The notes: generated by a model not told the origin, from the letters alone. DNA of 64,000 bases from Ehrlichia canis str. Jake (GCF_000012565.1 NC_007354.1:1054001-1118000), one strand, 5' to 3'. Numbered from the stretch's first letter, positions 39,901 to 53,261 are shown. Translations and numbers: made by a program.

Positions 39901-40128
39901 ATGAAAAAAGGGATACATCCAGAAACCAATGATATATTGACTATATTTACCAACGGAGAAGAAAGAAAAATGAAGTCCACTTTAGGTAAAAAGAACGAAT
40001 TAATAAAAATTCACCTAGAAAGTGACTGCTTTAATCACCCAGCGTGGAATCCAAACCTCAGAACTGTGAGCAAAAAAAATAGCAAAGCTGCAAAATTCAT
40101 TAGTAAATTTGGCGATTTAGATCTATAA
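39901..40128 (+). CDS. rpmE: 50S ribosomal protein L31
   Basis: The ATG at 39901 has AAGG about ten bases before it and gives the standard L31 start MKKGIHPETNDI. The diagnostic HPAWNPN block (residues about 39-45) is present. Only one cysteine occurs, so this is the zinc-free (C-minus) type of L31. An upstream in-frame start at 39820 would add 27 residues with no family match. It is followed by nadK 37 bases downstream on the same strand and diverges from fabD. Confidence 0.93.
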   Translation: MKKGIHPETNDILTIFTNGEERKMKSTLGKKNELIKIHLESDCFNHPAWNPNLRTVSKKNSKAAKFISKFGDLDL

Positions 40129-40165
40129 AATCAATTTGTACGCGTGTTTTTTTTCGTAATTGCAC

Positions 40166-40957
40166 ATGAGTAAATATAAAAACATTGGATATGTTTTTTT
40201 TGATGACTTTGATAAAAGTGTAGCTCTTACTCTAGAGAAGCAATATGGTCTTATAGATATCAAAAAAAATAAAGAGGCTGCTATTGATTTACTTGTAGTA
40301 ATAGGTGGTGATGGGTTAATGCTACATAGCTTACATAACTACATAGTCAGTAAATACATTAATATACCAGTTTACGGTATCAACTATGGTACTGTAGGAT
40401 TCTTGTTAAATCAATATTCAGACCATAACCTTATAGATCGCATTAATCAGTCTGTTCCAACACAATTAACAGTGTTAAATATGGTCGCTATCGATACTAA
40501 TAAAAATCAGCATAATGCTATTGCTATAAATGAAGTTTCTTTATTTCGTAGTACTCATCAAGCTGCAAACCTACAAATAAAAATCAATAGTAGATTAGTA
40601 ATGGAAAAACTAGTATCAGATGGTATTTTAGTGTCAACACCAGCTGGTAGTACAGCTTATAATTTTTCCGCAGGAGGTTCTATATTACCTTTAAGTTCTA
40701 ACGTTCTATCTTTAACTGCAATCAATTCATTCAGACCAAGACGTTGGAGAGGAGCTATATTAACAAATTCTACAATAATAGAGGTAGATGTTATTAACCC
40801 AAAAATACGTTCTGTATCAGCAGTTGCTGACTACACAGAATTTCGTAATATTACAAACATCAAGATAAAAAAAGACAATGATATTACTATTACACTATTG
40901 TTTGATAAAGGGCACAACTTAGAGGAACGAATTATTAATGAACAATTCTCTGCGTAA
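40166..40957 (+). CDS. nadK: NAD kinase
   Basis: NadK makes NADP from NAD and ATP or polyphosphate. The 263-aa protein from the ATG at 40166 has the GGDG motif (47-50) in LLVVIGGDGLML, the NYGTVGFLLNQ region, the AINEVSLFR motif and the conserved glycine-rich STPAGSTAYNFSAGGSI block. The neighbour upstream is rpmE with a short gap, so the two are likely cotranscribed. A TTG two codons earlier is possible. Confidence 0.96.
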   Translation: MSKYKNIGYVFFDDFDKSVALTLEKQYGLIDIKKNKEAAIDLLVVIGGDGLMLHSLHNYIVSKYINIPVYGINYGTVGFLLNQYSDHNLIDRINQSVPTQLTVLNMVAIDTNKNQHNAIAINEVSLFRSTHQAANLQIKINSRLVMEKLVSDGILVSTPAGSTAYNFSAGGSILPLSSNVLSLTAINSFRPRRWRGAILTNSTIIEVDVINPKIRSVSAVADYTEFRNITNIKIKKDNDITITLLFDKGHNLEERIINEQFSA

Positions 40958-41153
40958 GTAAAATGGATAATACAATGACCGCAAGCACCTTAATTAAATA
41001 GCCTTTTTTAATTCCCAAGGTATAAGAAATTATCACGTCAGATGTAGCATATGTAGTAAGTAATCAATACACACACAGATTATATTGAGTAATATTATTG
41101 CAAAAATAATTAAAAATTAATATACTCTATGACAAATCTTTTATGGAAAAAAA

Positions 41154-42611
41154 GTGGAACTTTCTTATGCCTTTGACGATATACTAATTATTCCATCAGC
41201 ATCCAATGTATTGCCCTCAGAAACAGATGTTACAACTTACATAACAAATGAAATAGAGTTAAAAATTCCTCTTATTTCCGCAGCAATGGACACAGTAACA
41301 GAAGCAAAACTTGCCATAGCATTGGCACAACATGGAGGCATAGGCTGTATACATAAAAACTTACCTATAGATAAGCAGCTACTTGAAGTCAGGAAAGTAA
41401 AAAAATATGAAAGCTGGATAGTGTACAACCCAATTGCAGTTTCTCCTGATGATAGTTTAGCAGTAGCACTTTCAATAATGGAAGAATATAGCTATTCAGG
41501 AATACCTGTAGTAACAGATACAGAAAATGGCAAACTTTTAGTTGGCATACTAACAAACCGTGATGTAAGGTTTATCGAAGATAAAGGCTGTAAAGTAGCT
41601 GATATAATGACTAAAGATCACTTGATTACAGTTCCAGAAGGTATAGAGCGCGCAGATGCAATAAAATTACTACATCAATATAGAAAAGAGAGACTTATAG
41701 TAGTAGATAATAATTACTGCTGCGTTGGTCTTATTACAGTAAAAGATATAGAAAAATTCAATCAATTTCCAAACTCATGCAAAGATAGTGGGGCAAGGTT
41801 AAGAGTAGCAGCAGCAGTAGGTACGGGAACAAAAGATGGTATAGAAAGGGCTGAAGCATTAATTGCAGAAGATGTTGACATAATAGTTGTAGACACAGCT
41901 CACGGACATTCTGAAAGAGTTTTAACAACAGTCAAAGAAATTAGGTCTTTATTCCCTCATGCTCAAATAATTGGAGGGAATGTTGCAACAGCAGAAGGAG
42001 CACAAGCACTAATTGAAGCAGGAGTAGACTCTGTTAAAGTAGGAATAGGACCAGGATCAATTTGTACAACGAGAATTGTAACTGGAGTAGGTGTACCACA
42101 GTTCTCAGCAATTCTAAATGTTGCAAATGCATGTAAAAATAAAAAAATCAAGGTTATTGCTGATGGAGGTATTAAATATTCTGGAGATATAGCAAAATCT
42201 ATAGCAGCAGGAGCAGATGTTGTAATGATAGGATCCATTTTTGCAGGCACAGATGAGAGTCCAGGAGAAATTATAATTTACAATGGACGTGCATATAAGT
42301 CATACAGAGGCATGGGATCAGTTGGAGCAATGAAACATGGATCTGCAAGTCGTTATTTCCAGGAGAATAATCATAAATTTATTCCAGAAGGTATAGAAGG
42401 CAGAGTCCCACTTAAAGGACCAGTTGCAGGAGTAATCCATCAGTTAGTAGGCGGGTTAAAGTCTGCAATGGGGTACACAGGAAACAGGAATATAAGTGAT
42501 ATGAAAACAAAATGTAAATTTACTAGTATCACATCAGCAGGGTTACGCGAAAGTCACGTTCATGATGTTATCATTACTAGAGAGGCATCAAATTATGATC
42601 CACTAACATAA
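41154..42611 (+). CDS. guaB: Inosine-5'-monophosphate dehydrogenase
   Basis: GuaB oxidises IMP to XMP, the committed step to GMP. The 485-aa product has the N-terminal barrel part with [15 protein letters not shown], a pair of CBS domains (about residues 91-200), and the catalytic loop [18 protein letters not shown] with the active-site cysteine (about Cys304). Further on are [21 protein letters not shown] and the mobile flap around [10 protein letters not shown]. The start is GTG at 41154; the ATG at 41143 is out of frame. It stands alone. A decayed copy of its codons 75-120 lies about 2 kb downstream (44636-44775). Confidence 0.97.
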   Translation: MELSYAFDDILIIPSASNVLPSETDVTTYITNEIELKIPLISAAMDTVTEAKLAIALAQHGGIGCIHKNLPIDKQLLEVRKVKKYESWIVYNPIAVSPDDSLAVALSIMEEYSYSGIPVVTDTENGKLLVGILTNRDVRFIEDKGCKVADIMTKDHLITVPEGIERADAIKLLHQYRKERLIVVDNNYCCVGLITVKDIEKFNQFPNSCKDSGARLRVAAAVGTGTKDGIERAEALIAEDVDIIVVDTAHGHSERVLTTVKEIRSLFPHAQIIGGNVATAEGAQALIEAGVDSVKVGIGPGSICTTRIVTGVGVPQFSAILNVANACKNKKIKVIADGGIKYSGDIAKSIAAGADVVMIGSIFAGTDESPGEIIIYNGRAYKSYRGMGSVGAMKHGSASRYFQENNHKFIPEGIEGRVPLKGPVAGVIHQLVGGLKSAMGYTGNRNISDMKTKCKFTSITSAGLRESHVHDVIITREASNYDPLT

Positions 42612-44635
42612 CAATTAATATTTAAAATCTCTATTAAAACCCATAATGAAAAAATACCACAAGTATAAATTCTAATATTATACTAGTAATACCATACTCA
42701 CATAACTTAACAATTACTAATGATGTTTCTACAAAAGATAACAACACTAATTATGTAATGCTTCCTTACAATTAAAAACACGAAGACCATAAATATTACT
42801 CACCATGATATCATGTGCACATGCAATAATTAATATGATGATACCCATTACATGATAAATAAAACACCATAACACGAAACTAATACTGAGAAAAATGTTT
42901 AAACAAAGTGACTATTATCATATCAACAAATAACATTGATAACTCAACAACTATTAAAAACATTAAACTCTATTCTCCTCATAGGATAACCAAAATACTA
43001 AAATCACTATTGAAAATTTATGAAAAAGAATGAACACACTAACACTAAATTCGCACAATAGAACAACATAATAAAATTACGCGAATATTACTCTAGAAAT
43101 CATTCCTACAAAAACATCACATTATGAGTTTCCATAAGATATCACTATACTAATATTTCCATAAAACTTATAGCTAATAAAAAATGTGAAAAACATTTGA
43201 AAATATAATTAACTAGTGCTACCAAGCAGAACTATACAAGAATCATACTTAATAATGCAAATCTATAAGGAAATATTAAATTACAATCTTTACATAACAA
43301 TCAACGTATATTTATTAATTACTATCAAAAATTATTATCAATAATTTAAACCAGATAAACTCATTAGTGACCAACATTACAGAAAGTTTAAATACATATA
43401 ATATTTATCAAAGAACCACCTTATGCTAAAGAACAAAGTATAAAAAACATAGTTTCCTCACTCAATCCACTACTATGCAATACAGAAGTTAAAGAAAAAT
43501 TTTTTTAGATGCTTACAAGCTCTTATCCGCAGAATTTTTCAAAAGAAAATTATATTATTTATTTCACAATTTATACAAAATACTATCAAAAATCAAACAT
43601 TTAGGCATAAAACACTACTAAACTCTCAAAAATAATACAAATCATTATTACTACACATTTTAAGAAAATTTATATTTAATTCATGACATTCCAAAACAAA
43701 AAACTAAGCATACAATAAGTAAAAAAAGTGTTTAGTAGTTATTAACAAAAGTTATTATAAGTTTTATAAAAAAACTCCTGAAAATTAAATTTATATAGCA
43801 TTTATCATGCATATTTTAAGCATTATCAAAAACAAAATCTAAGTAAATGCAAAAAGTTTCAAAATTTTACAGCTTTTTTAAAAAACACACTTCACAGCTA
43901 AATGCACATGATATTTATTACAATATCCTAAACACAATACTATAAAATTAAAACTCAGTAGAATAAGTAAAAATTCTCATACTTGTTCAACAAAAGCACT
44001 TTTCATAAATTTTATACAGTAAGAACTTTAGAAAATTAAACGTTATACGGCATTTATTAGAATATTCTCAAACAAAGAAATTATCAAAACTAAAACCTAG
44101 ATAAATCAGCAAAAAAGTTGCTAAATTTTAGAGAGTTACAAACCTTCAAAAAGTACATGTAAAAACTGAATCACACATTGCATTCATTACAATGCTCTAA
44201 AATAAAAAATCATCAAAACTAATAAATAAGCTAAAAAAATTTTTACACTACATTAGTAAGAATATTATTTAAATACGCCTTTACAATGAAAAATCTTTAC
44301 AACAAAAACTTTTACAATACCTTATTTATACAAAAATTCCATAATAAAGCACAATATAGAAACAAAAACTATAAACAAAAAAAGCTTTAAAAAGCATAAC
44401 AATTATACAGTTATATGATAAAATGAAATTTTAAAACTGCAATAACATAAGACAAGTACCAGTTGTTGTGCTAACAGAATCACTAAGTATGGATAGGATA
44501 ATTACTGAAAGCATCTAAGAAAAACCATGTCATAACATTAGCTTAAAAATAAAACACTAAATAAAGTAAAATAATTATAACAATGAGAATTAGCTAAAAA
44601 GATATAACAGTAAATTAGAGCTTGTCAGGAGTTAG
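42612..44635. other. 2 kb of degenerate repeats between guaB and its remnant
   Basis: No gene is supported. From about 43.54 to 44.24 kb at least two, perhaps three, diverged copies of a unit of about 245 bases can be aligned by eye: each holds a GAAAATTAAA-like start, a GCATTTAT box and a TACAATAT/TACAATGC box followed by CTAAA. The first kilobase shows nothing clear. The region may be the eroded product of repeated duplications, in line with the guaB fragment that follows. Confidence 0.45.
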
Positions 44636-44775
44636 CTGCTTTTAAAATCAGAAAGAAAAAAAATATGAAAGTTATATACAAACACAATATTCCCTGATGA
44701 TAGTATAGCAATAGGATTTTTAATCATGGAAGAATATAGCTACTCAAAAATACTTGTAATGTAGAAAATAAGATA
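44636..44775 (+). pseudogene. Decayed fragment of guaB
   Basis: This stretch aligns with bases about 41381-41530 of guaB: both contain AAAAAAATATGAAAG, then CCTGATGATAGT, AGCA and ATGGAAGAATATAGCTA followed by TCA, ATACCTGTA-like and GTAGA/AACAGA. The fragment has lost the reading frame (a TAG follows the last matching block). It ends just before the 5S rRNA gene on the opposite strand. It is best explained as the remains of a duplication that copied part of guaB. Confidence 0.75.
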
Positions 44776-44800
44776 AAAAGAAGGATTTATAGCTTAACAA

Positions 44801-44915
44801 GGGTGGCAGTGACTTACTCTCCCGTGCCTTAAGACAAAGTACCATCAGCGCTAGAAGGCTTAACTTCCAGGTTCGAAATGTAAGCTGGGTGTACCACTTC
44901 CGCTATTACCACCAA
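44801..44915 (-). rRNA. rrf: 5S ribosomal RNA
   Basis: Read on the minus strand, the sequence begins TTGGTGGTAATAGCGG and contains the loop B-C hallmark ACCTGGAAGTTAAGCC and the GCGCTGATGGTAC block, ending in CTGCCACC, which pairs with the 5' end. Length about 115 bases. It lies about 80 bases behind the 3' end of 23S, so both come from one transcript. Ends are estimated to a few bases. Confidence 0.96.
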
Positions 44916-44991
44916 CCCAATTAAACTATAAATCCCAAATAAGCAAAAAGATGAGCTTGCAGTTTTAACACTACATATATTTACAAAATAA

Positions 44992-47780
<2,789 letters not shown>

Positions 47781-48053
47781 ATTTGCTATATATGCAGTAC
47801 TAAAACTGCATTTATTATATTATACTCTTAGCTAATTGAATTGATTGATGATTAATATCATCAACCTTACCATTTAATTAATCTTTTTGCTTACTTGTCA
47901 ACCAACAAGATACATAACACAATATGCATCTCATGAGATATAATTTTTAACGACATATTCATCTTATGTCAACACTTATTTTTTATTATTTGCATCTTAT
48001 TTTAAAAATGAATAAAAAATATCATAATCCAATATCAATTTATACTTACAATT
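47781..48053 (-). promoter_or_regulatory. 23S-5S promoter and leader region
   Basis: On the minus strand two TTGACA-type -35 elements are seen: at 47967-47972, with TAAAAA 17 bases on (47944-47949), and at 47896-47901, with ATTAAA or TTAAAT 17-18 bases on. Closer to the rRNA lies a perfect 8-base stem with a 4-base loop (TTGATGAT/ATCATCAA, 47845-47864), possibly part of rRNA processing or antitermination. The first 200 bases probably also serve the divergent hydrolase gene at 48054. Confidence 0.5.
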
Positions 48054-48905
48054 ATGATATCCTATACACTTAATATAAGTCAACTCAAAGAAAAATTTAC
48101 AATGTGCTATTATTATTTTAACAGCACTAGTAATAATTATTTAATATGTGTACATGGTATAACAAGAAATGCCAGAGATTTTGATTATTTAGCAAACACC
48201 CTATCATCCAATTATAAAATCATCTGTCCAGATATTGTAGGAAGAGGTAAAAGCTCATGGTTACAAGATTACCAATTATACACTTACTCAACTTACTGCA
48301 AGAGTATAGTATACCTACTTAGACATTTAAAAATTGATAAAGTAGACTTTTTAGGCACATCAATGGGTGGAATAATAGGAATGTATTTAGCTGCATATTT
48401 CCCTAATTTAATCAATAAACTCATCATTAATGATATAGGACCATCCATCAGGGTATCAACTTTAAAAAAAATTTCTCAACATATAAATATTAATCCAACA
48501 TTTAACACAATTGATGAAGCAGTAGTATACATTAAAAATTTATTAATTAACTTCGGCATAAATCAAGAAAATCACTGGCAACATATCATTACGCATAGTA
48601 TTATACAAAATCCTAATAACACTTACTCATTAGCATCAGATCCTAAAATAGGTATGGCTTTAGATGAAGACATCAGTAAGATAGAAAGTGATACATGGAA
48701 TATATGGAATATATGGGACAAAATACAGAGCAAAATATTAGTTATACATGGAAGTTTATCAGGTGTTTTAACACACAGTACATTAAAAAAAATGCTACTT
48801 TCAAAACAAAACATTGATTCTATAGAATATCGTAATATAGGCCATGCACCAGCATTAATGGATGACTATCAAATACAGGATATAAAAAATTGGTTATCAA
48901 GTTAG
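48054..48905 (+). CDS. Alpha/beta hydrolase fold protein
   Basis: A 283-aa protein with the fold's typical order: oxyanion HG in ICVHGITRNARDF (about 33-45), CPDIVGRGKSS, the nucleophile elbow GTSMGG with Ser103, and a C-terminal histidine (His264) in NIGHAPALMDD. The acid position after strand 6 normally reads G-x-x-S-D in this group, but here it reads GSLSG, so Gly237 replaces the expected Asp. Substrate is unknown; close relatives are loosely named hydrolases or esterases. It begins 270 bases from the 23S 5' end, in the opposite direction. Confidence 0.88.
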   Translation: MISYTLNISQLKEKFTMCYYYFNSTSNNYLICVHGITRNARDFDYLANTLSSNYKIICPDIVGRGKSSWLQDYQLYTYSTYCKSIVYLLRHLKIDKVDFLGTSMGGIIGMYLAAYFPNLINKLIINDIGPSIRVSTLKKISQHININPTFNTIDEAVVYIKNLLINFGINQENHWQHIITHSIIQNPNNTYSLASDPKIGMALDEDISKIESDTWNIWNIWDKIQSKILVIHGSLSGVLTHSTLKKMLLSKQNIDSIEYRNIGHAPALMDDYQIQDIKNWLSS

Positions 48906-49118
48906 TGTAATACAGAAACCAATACATTAATTATTAAGTAGATTAACAGTTATTTTAATTGTTATCATAAATTATTTAGTATCACTATATTAACAAATAT
49001 ACATATTTAACACATAATTAGTTGTTGCGATGTACTAATAAATAAGTTAGCAATATTTTGATATAAAATAAACTGATAAATATATTACGTATTAAGTTCA
49101 TCATATTTTAGGTAATAC

Positions 49119-50102
49119 ATGACAAAAAAACATTCTAATAACTTAACAAATGAACAGTTGGTAAATTGCTATTACAGTATGCTACTAATGCGTAGATTTG
49201 AAGAAAAGTCTGGCCAACTCTATGGTATGGGTCTGATAGGTGGTTTTTGTCATTTATACATAGGGCAAGAAGCTATAGCAGCAGGTATACAAAATGCCAT
49301 TACAGAAGGAGATGCCATTATTACTAGTTACAGAGACCATGGATTCATGCTTTCCGTAGGGACAGATCCAAAATACGTAATGGCAGAATTAATGGGTAAA
49401 AGCACAGGGTGCTCAAAAGGTAAAGGTGGATCAATGCACATGTTCAATATAGAGAAGAATTTTTTTGGAGGTCATGGCATTGTTGCCGCACAAGTACCAA
49501 TAGGGACAGGTATTGCACTTGCAAATAAATATAAGAAAAATAACAACATTGTATTTACATGTTTTGGAGACGGTGCAGTTAATCAAGGTCAAGTTTATGA
49601 AGCTTTTAATATTGCTGCACTATGGAAACTGCCAGTAATATATGTTATAGAGAACAACGAATATGCAATGGGTACATCTGTATCTAGATCATCTTACATA
49701 ACAGATTTATATAAAAAAGGAGAAAGTTTTGGTATACCAGGACATCAAGTAGATGGTATGAATTTATTTGCTGTAACACAAGCTGCAATTGATGCAGCAA
49801 CCTATTGCAGATCAAACAATGGGCCAATACTATTAGAAATGAAAACTTATCGGTACAGAGGACATTCTATGTCAGACCCAGCAAAATATAGATCAAAACA
49901 AGAAGTAGAAGGAATAAAAGAAAACAAAGATCCAATTACTCACTTAAAAAACCACTTAATATCTAACAATATTGTATCTGACGAAGAATGTAATAAATAT
50001 GATAAAGAAATAAGAAATATAGTTAAAGAAGCTGTAGACTTTTCACAAAATAGTAGTGAACCTGACATTAATACTCTGTATACTGACATATATAAAGACT
50101 AA
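49119..50102 (+). CDS. pdhA: Pyruvate dehydrogenase E1 component, alpha subunit
   Basis: E1 alpha, with E1 beta, decarboxylates pyruvate using thiamine diphosphate. The 327-aa product shows the alpha-type E1 layout: MRRFEEKSGQLYGMGLIGG near the start, YRDHGFMLSVG, GKGGSMHMF, and the TPP motif GDGAVNQGQVYEAFN...NN (about 148-178). RYRGHSMSDPAKYR is the phosphorylation-loop equivalent. Bacteria of this group have separate alpha and beta genes; the beta gene is not in the window. About 210 bases of T-rich leader separate it from the hydrolase gene. Confidence 0.96.
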   Translation: MTKKHSNNLTNEQLVNCYYSMLLMRRFEEKSGQLYGMGLIGGFCHLYIGQEAIAAGIQNAITEGDAIITSYRDHGFMLSVGTDPKYVMAELMGKSTGCSKGKGGSMHMFNIEKNFFGGHGIVAAQVPIGTGIALANKYKKNNNIVFTCFGDGAVNQGQVYEAFNIAALWKLPVIYVIENNEYAMGTSVSRSSYITDLYKKGESFGIPGHQVDGMNLFAVTQAAIDAATYCRSNNGPILLEMKTYRYRGHSMSDPAKYRSKQEVEGIKENKDPITHLKNHLISNNIVSDEECNKYDKEIRNIVKEAVDFSQNSSEPDINTLYTDIYKD

Positions 50103-50948
50103 TATAACCTAAGTATACTCATAATTTTCATGACCATAAATTATATTAACAAGTATATAGATAAAGTTGTTGTATTCTTTGATAATTTCAGAACTTTTAA
50201 ATACATTACAAGTAATGTAAAGTACTGTTAACAAATCACTGAAGTAAGTGTGTGTCAGAAACTAATAAAAATTCAATAAGTAATACAACAATAAGCTTAA
50301 ATTAAATAAGTGATGATTACAATATATTGTACACTCAAATCACAACAACATTATTTCAACAACTCATCAAAAATTTATCTCATGCATACTTATTATTAAT
50401 CTTTAATAACTATAAAATGCTAACATAACGTTTAATAAGTCATGTTTTATAACACATTGCCAGACTAAATTAAAGAGTACATAATTTGCACAAACTTAAT
50501 AAGAAAGTTTTCCAAGATTAATTTAATGTCACTAACATTTAATGATACAACTCAATAATATTATCAGATTAAAAAGTAATACTTTAAATACTATTATCGT
50601 ATAACAACACATTAAAAATTTTTCTAATACAGACTTATGTCAAATTTAACAATATAGAATAATGTAATAATACCAGATTTAAACTCTTTAAATACATTGC
50701 TAATCTAGACTACAGAGCACATAATTCTCAACAATTTAATCAACAAGTCTACCTAAACTGACTTATTACTAATATTTAATCATATAAAACATTCTACTAA
50801 AATTAGGACACAAACAATCTTTCATAGTAATTTAATAAACTTTTAACATGTGTATTTTATGACTTTACATACTAAATTTGCATAGACTTGTTGCAAGTTG
50901 TAAGATTAATGTTAAAATGAAATGTTGTATATTTTACTACACACACAG
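50103..50948. other. Intergenic with a degenerate tandem repeat
   Basis: No gene. Two diverged copies of a unit of about 240 bases can be aligned: around 50452-50560 and 50693-50795 both read ACATTGC, then GACTA, AGAG, ACATAATT, and later CACTAACATTTAAT or TACTAATATTTAAT. The rest is A/T-rich. Confidence 0.5.
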
Positions 50949-51734
50949 ATGAGAAACACAGCAATAGTTTTTGTTTTGATTTTACTTAGTAGTACAATTT
51001 GTTTTGCTAAACAAGAAGTACGGTCTATAGCACAAGATAATCACATTAAAGTTATGACTTACAATCCTCATGCTATACATAAATACACAGGGTTTTATGG
51101 GTATCAGTCTAGCATACTGTTTGAAGAAGGCGAGACCATAGATACTATATCTATGGGTGATTCAACTGGATGGCAATTAATGCCAAAAGGTAATAGGTTA
51201 TTTATTAAGCCTGTAGCTGATAAGGCAGATACAAATGCAACTATCATTACAAACAAGCGTGTGTACTATTTCGAGTTTTTCGCAGAAGAAGCAAAAGGAC
51301 TGGATGATCCAAGATTAGCTTATGAAGTTAGGTTTATATATTCTTCCACTGAAAACCTTGTTGGAGAAGATAGCTCTGGTATGATATTTCCAGTTAGTCA
51401 ACCTGCTATTCCGGACTTAACTGATAGCGAAATTGCAAAAAAAGGATTAAATTTTGACTACCTAGTGTCACACAACAGAGGAAGTCAGAGAATTGTACCA
51501 CTTAAGATCTTTGATGATAATCAGTTTACTTATATGCAGTTTGCACACATTAATGCAGATCTACCTTCAATTTTTACTGTAGACTCTGAAGGATATGAGT
51601 CACTGATTAACTTTAGAATATCGGGTGATTATGTGATTATTGAACGAGTTAGTGATGTATTCACTTTACGGTATGGTTCAGATACAGTATGTGTATTTAA
51701 CAATAAATACAATAAAAAGAAAAGAAAAAGATAG
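50949..51734 (+). CDS. virB9: Type IV secretion protein VirB9, stand-alone copy
   Basis: VirB9/TrbG/CagX proteins form the outer-membrane ring of type IV secretion systems with VirB7 and VirB10. The ATG at 50949 gives a classic signal peptide (residues 1-20, ending CFA); an ATG at 50922 would add nine residues ahead of it. Visible features are EGETIDTISMGDSTGWQLMPKGNRLFIKP, the KRVYYFEFFA strand, and, in the C-terminal half, NFDYLVSHNR.S..IVPLKIFDDNQFTYMQF. No virB8, virB10 or virB11 flank it. Ehrlichia and Anaplasma carry two virB9 copies, one within the virB8-D4 operon and one elsewhere; this is presumably the latter (virB9-2). Confidence 0.9.
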   Translation: MRNTAIVFVLILLSSTICFAKQEVRSIAQDNHIKVMTYNPHAIHKYTGFYGYQSSILFEEGETIDTISMGDSTGWQLMPKGNRLFIKPVADKADTNATIITNKRVYYFEFFAEEAKGLDDPRLAYEVRFIYSSTENLVGEDSSGMIFPVSQPAIPDLTDSEIAKKGLNFDYLVSHNRGSQRIVPLKIFDDNQFTYMQFAHINADLPSIFTVDSEGYESLINFRISGDYVIIERVSDVFTLRYGSDTVCVFNNKYNKKKRKR

Positions 51735-52554
51735 AAGTTTATAATAAGAATATGACATAATTAGTATGTTGTTTAAGGTGGTTTATGCTAATATGGAAAT
51801 ACATTAACAACAGTATTATCAACTTAAATAAGTTTGTCATTATTTAACTTAAACATATTTGAATTATAAACACATTTTATATTTATGGTTAAAATATTTT
51901 ACATCAAACACTACAAGTATTTGCATATTCAAAAACTTCTAAAATGTTAAAGGATAGTGGTATTGTTTGTTATTTATTCTAAGTAAACTTATTGATGAAG
52001 TATACGTTTTAATCTACTATTTTTTAGAACTAATAACTTGCATCTATTAAGAATACATTTGACTTTCATATTATTGCAAAGTCTTAAAGTGTGTCTCTTC
52101 CAAGATGTACTTAAACTTATTAAAAATGCATGTTTATTAAACAGTAAAAATAAGATTATCAAACAAGCTGTTAAATATAAATTAGCTGATTAACTCTTCT
52201 TAATTAGGCTTGCATTTGAAGTACAAATACTATTTAAATCAAGATATTAGACCTATCTATACATGTATGTTTTAAAATACAGCAAAAATAGATTTATTAA
52301 AACTAAGTAATCAACCAATCTAGCAAATAATTTATTAAATAGGAAAGCAGATTATTTTCATTAAGTACACATTGAACCTATGTTACTTAACATTTAAAAA
52401 TGTTTTATATAAAACCCAAAAAGATACTTATACATGCACATTAATTTAATAAACTATAGAATACATATTTCAACAATATTTTTTCATCATTATTCTTGCG
52501 ATAATTTACAACTGTTCTACAATATTAGTAAATTTTATAAGCATGGTATCAGTA
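51735..52554. other. Intergenic, no supported gene
   Basis: About 0.8 kb, T-rich on the plus strand. A frame without ATG (52038-52193, TTG start, ends KYKLAD) has mild coding character but no ribosome-binding site. Nothing else stands out. Confidence 0.35.
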
Positions 52555-52875
52555 ATGATCGAGCAAATTAGTGATAGTGATTTCCACAGTAAAGTTATAT
52601 CTTGCAATGAAGACATACTAATTTTAGTAGATTTTTGGGCTCCATGGTGTGGACCTTGCAAAACTTTAGAACCACAACTTGAAAAGTTAGCACAGCAGTA
52701 CGCTGAACAGGTGAAGATATACAAGTTGAGCATTGAAGATAACCAAGATGTTGCTATTCAATATGGAGTTAGTGCAGTACCAACTACTTTGATGTTTAAA
52801 AACGGAAAAAAACTATCACAAGTTATTGGAGCTGACATTGCAAAGATAATAAATGAACTAAACAACCACATTTAA
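52555..52875 (+). CDS. trxA: Thioredoxin
   Basis: A 106-aa thioredoxin with the canonical WCGPC active site (Cys32, Cys35) in DFWAPWCGPCK, the cis-proline loop VSAVPTTLMF and the closing KNGKK turn. It reduces disulfides in the cytosol, for example in ribonucleotide reductase. The ATG at 52555 gives the usual N-terminus; the ATG at 52543 would add four residues. It is not next to trxB. About 1.9 kb of mostly repetitive DNA follows. Confidence 0.97.
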   Translation: MIEQISDSDFHSKVISCNEDILILVDFWAPWCGPCKTLEPQLEKLAQQYAEQVKIYKLSIEDNQDVAIQYGVSAVPTTLMFKNGKKLSQVIGADIAKIINELNNHI

Positions 52876-53024
52876 AGAGCTATAGTCTTAATCTTCATTT
52901 GATTTTTTATAATCATTTCACTCTTTGCATTTATTCATTAGTTGTATATTTACTAATGTATCAATATCACTAGTTGCAATAAGATTGTAAGTTATAAAAG
53001 ATTAAATGTTTACGTTTGAGTACA

Positions 53025-53189
53025 CTATAATAAGCGGTTACTAACATTAGAAATTTTTTCTAAATCTGGTATGTAGTTGTTTTGTCTAAGCTTCACAACA
53101 CTAAAAAATCTATCAATATCTTCGCTTCTACTCAAAGCTAGCAAGTGTAGTACTGTAACAATTTGATATTCATACAATCCATTATCCAT
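53025..53189 (-). CDS. Possible small protein or C-terminal remnant (54 aa)
   Basis: The minus-strand frame from ATG 53189 to a TAG at 53025 encodes a well-balanced sequence with coding character (NGLYEYQIVTVLHLLALS, then RSEDIDRFFSVVKLRQ). It is not low-complexity like its surroundings. An in-frame stop occurs just upstream, and there is no clear ribosome-binding site. It may be a genuine small protein or the 3' end of a decayed gene cut off by the tandem-repeat array that starts at about 53.19 kb. Confidence 0.35.
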   Translation of the reverse strand: MDNGLYEYQIVTVLHLLALSRSEDIDRFFSVVKLRQNNYIPDLEKISNVSNRLL

Positions 53190-53261
53190 TTCATTAGGTT
53201 TACAAATTTATAAGTAGCAGCAAATATCTAAACAAATAATTATCAAATTACTATTCTCTCT

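Noticed and set aside
52000-52193. Open stretch ending KYKLAD downstream of virB9
   Set aside because: No ATG or GTG start and no homology recognised; could be a relic but cannot be supported.
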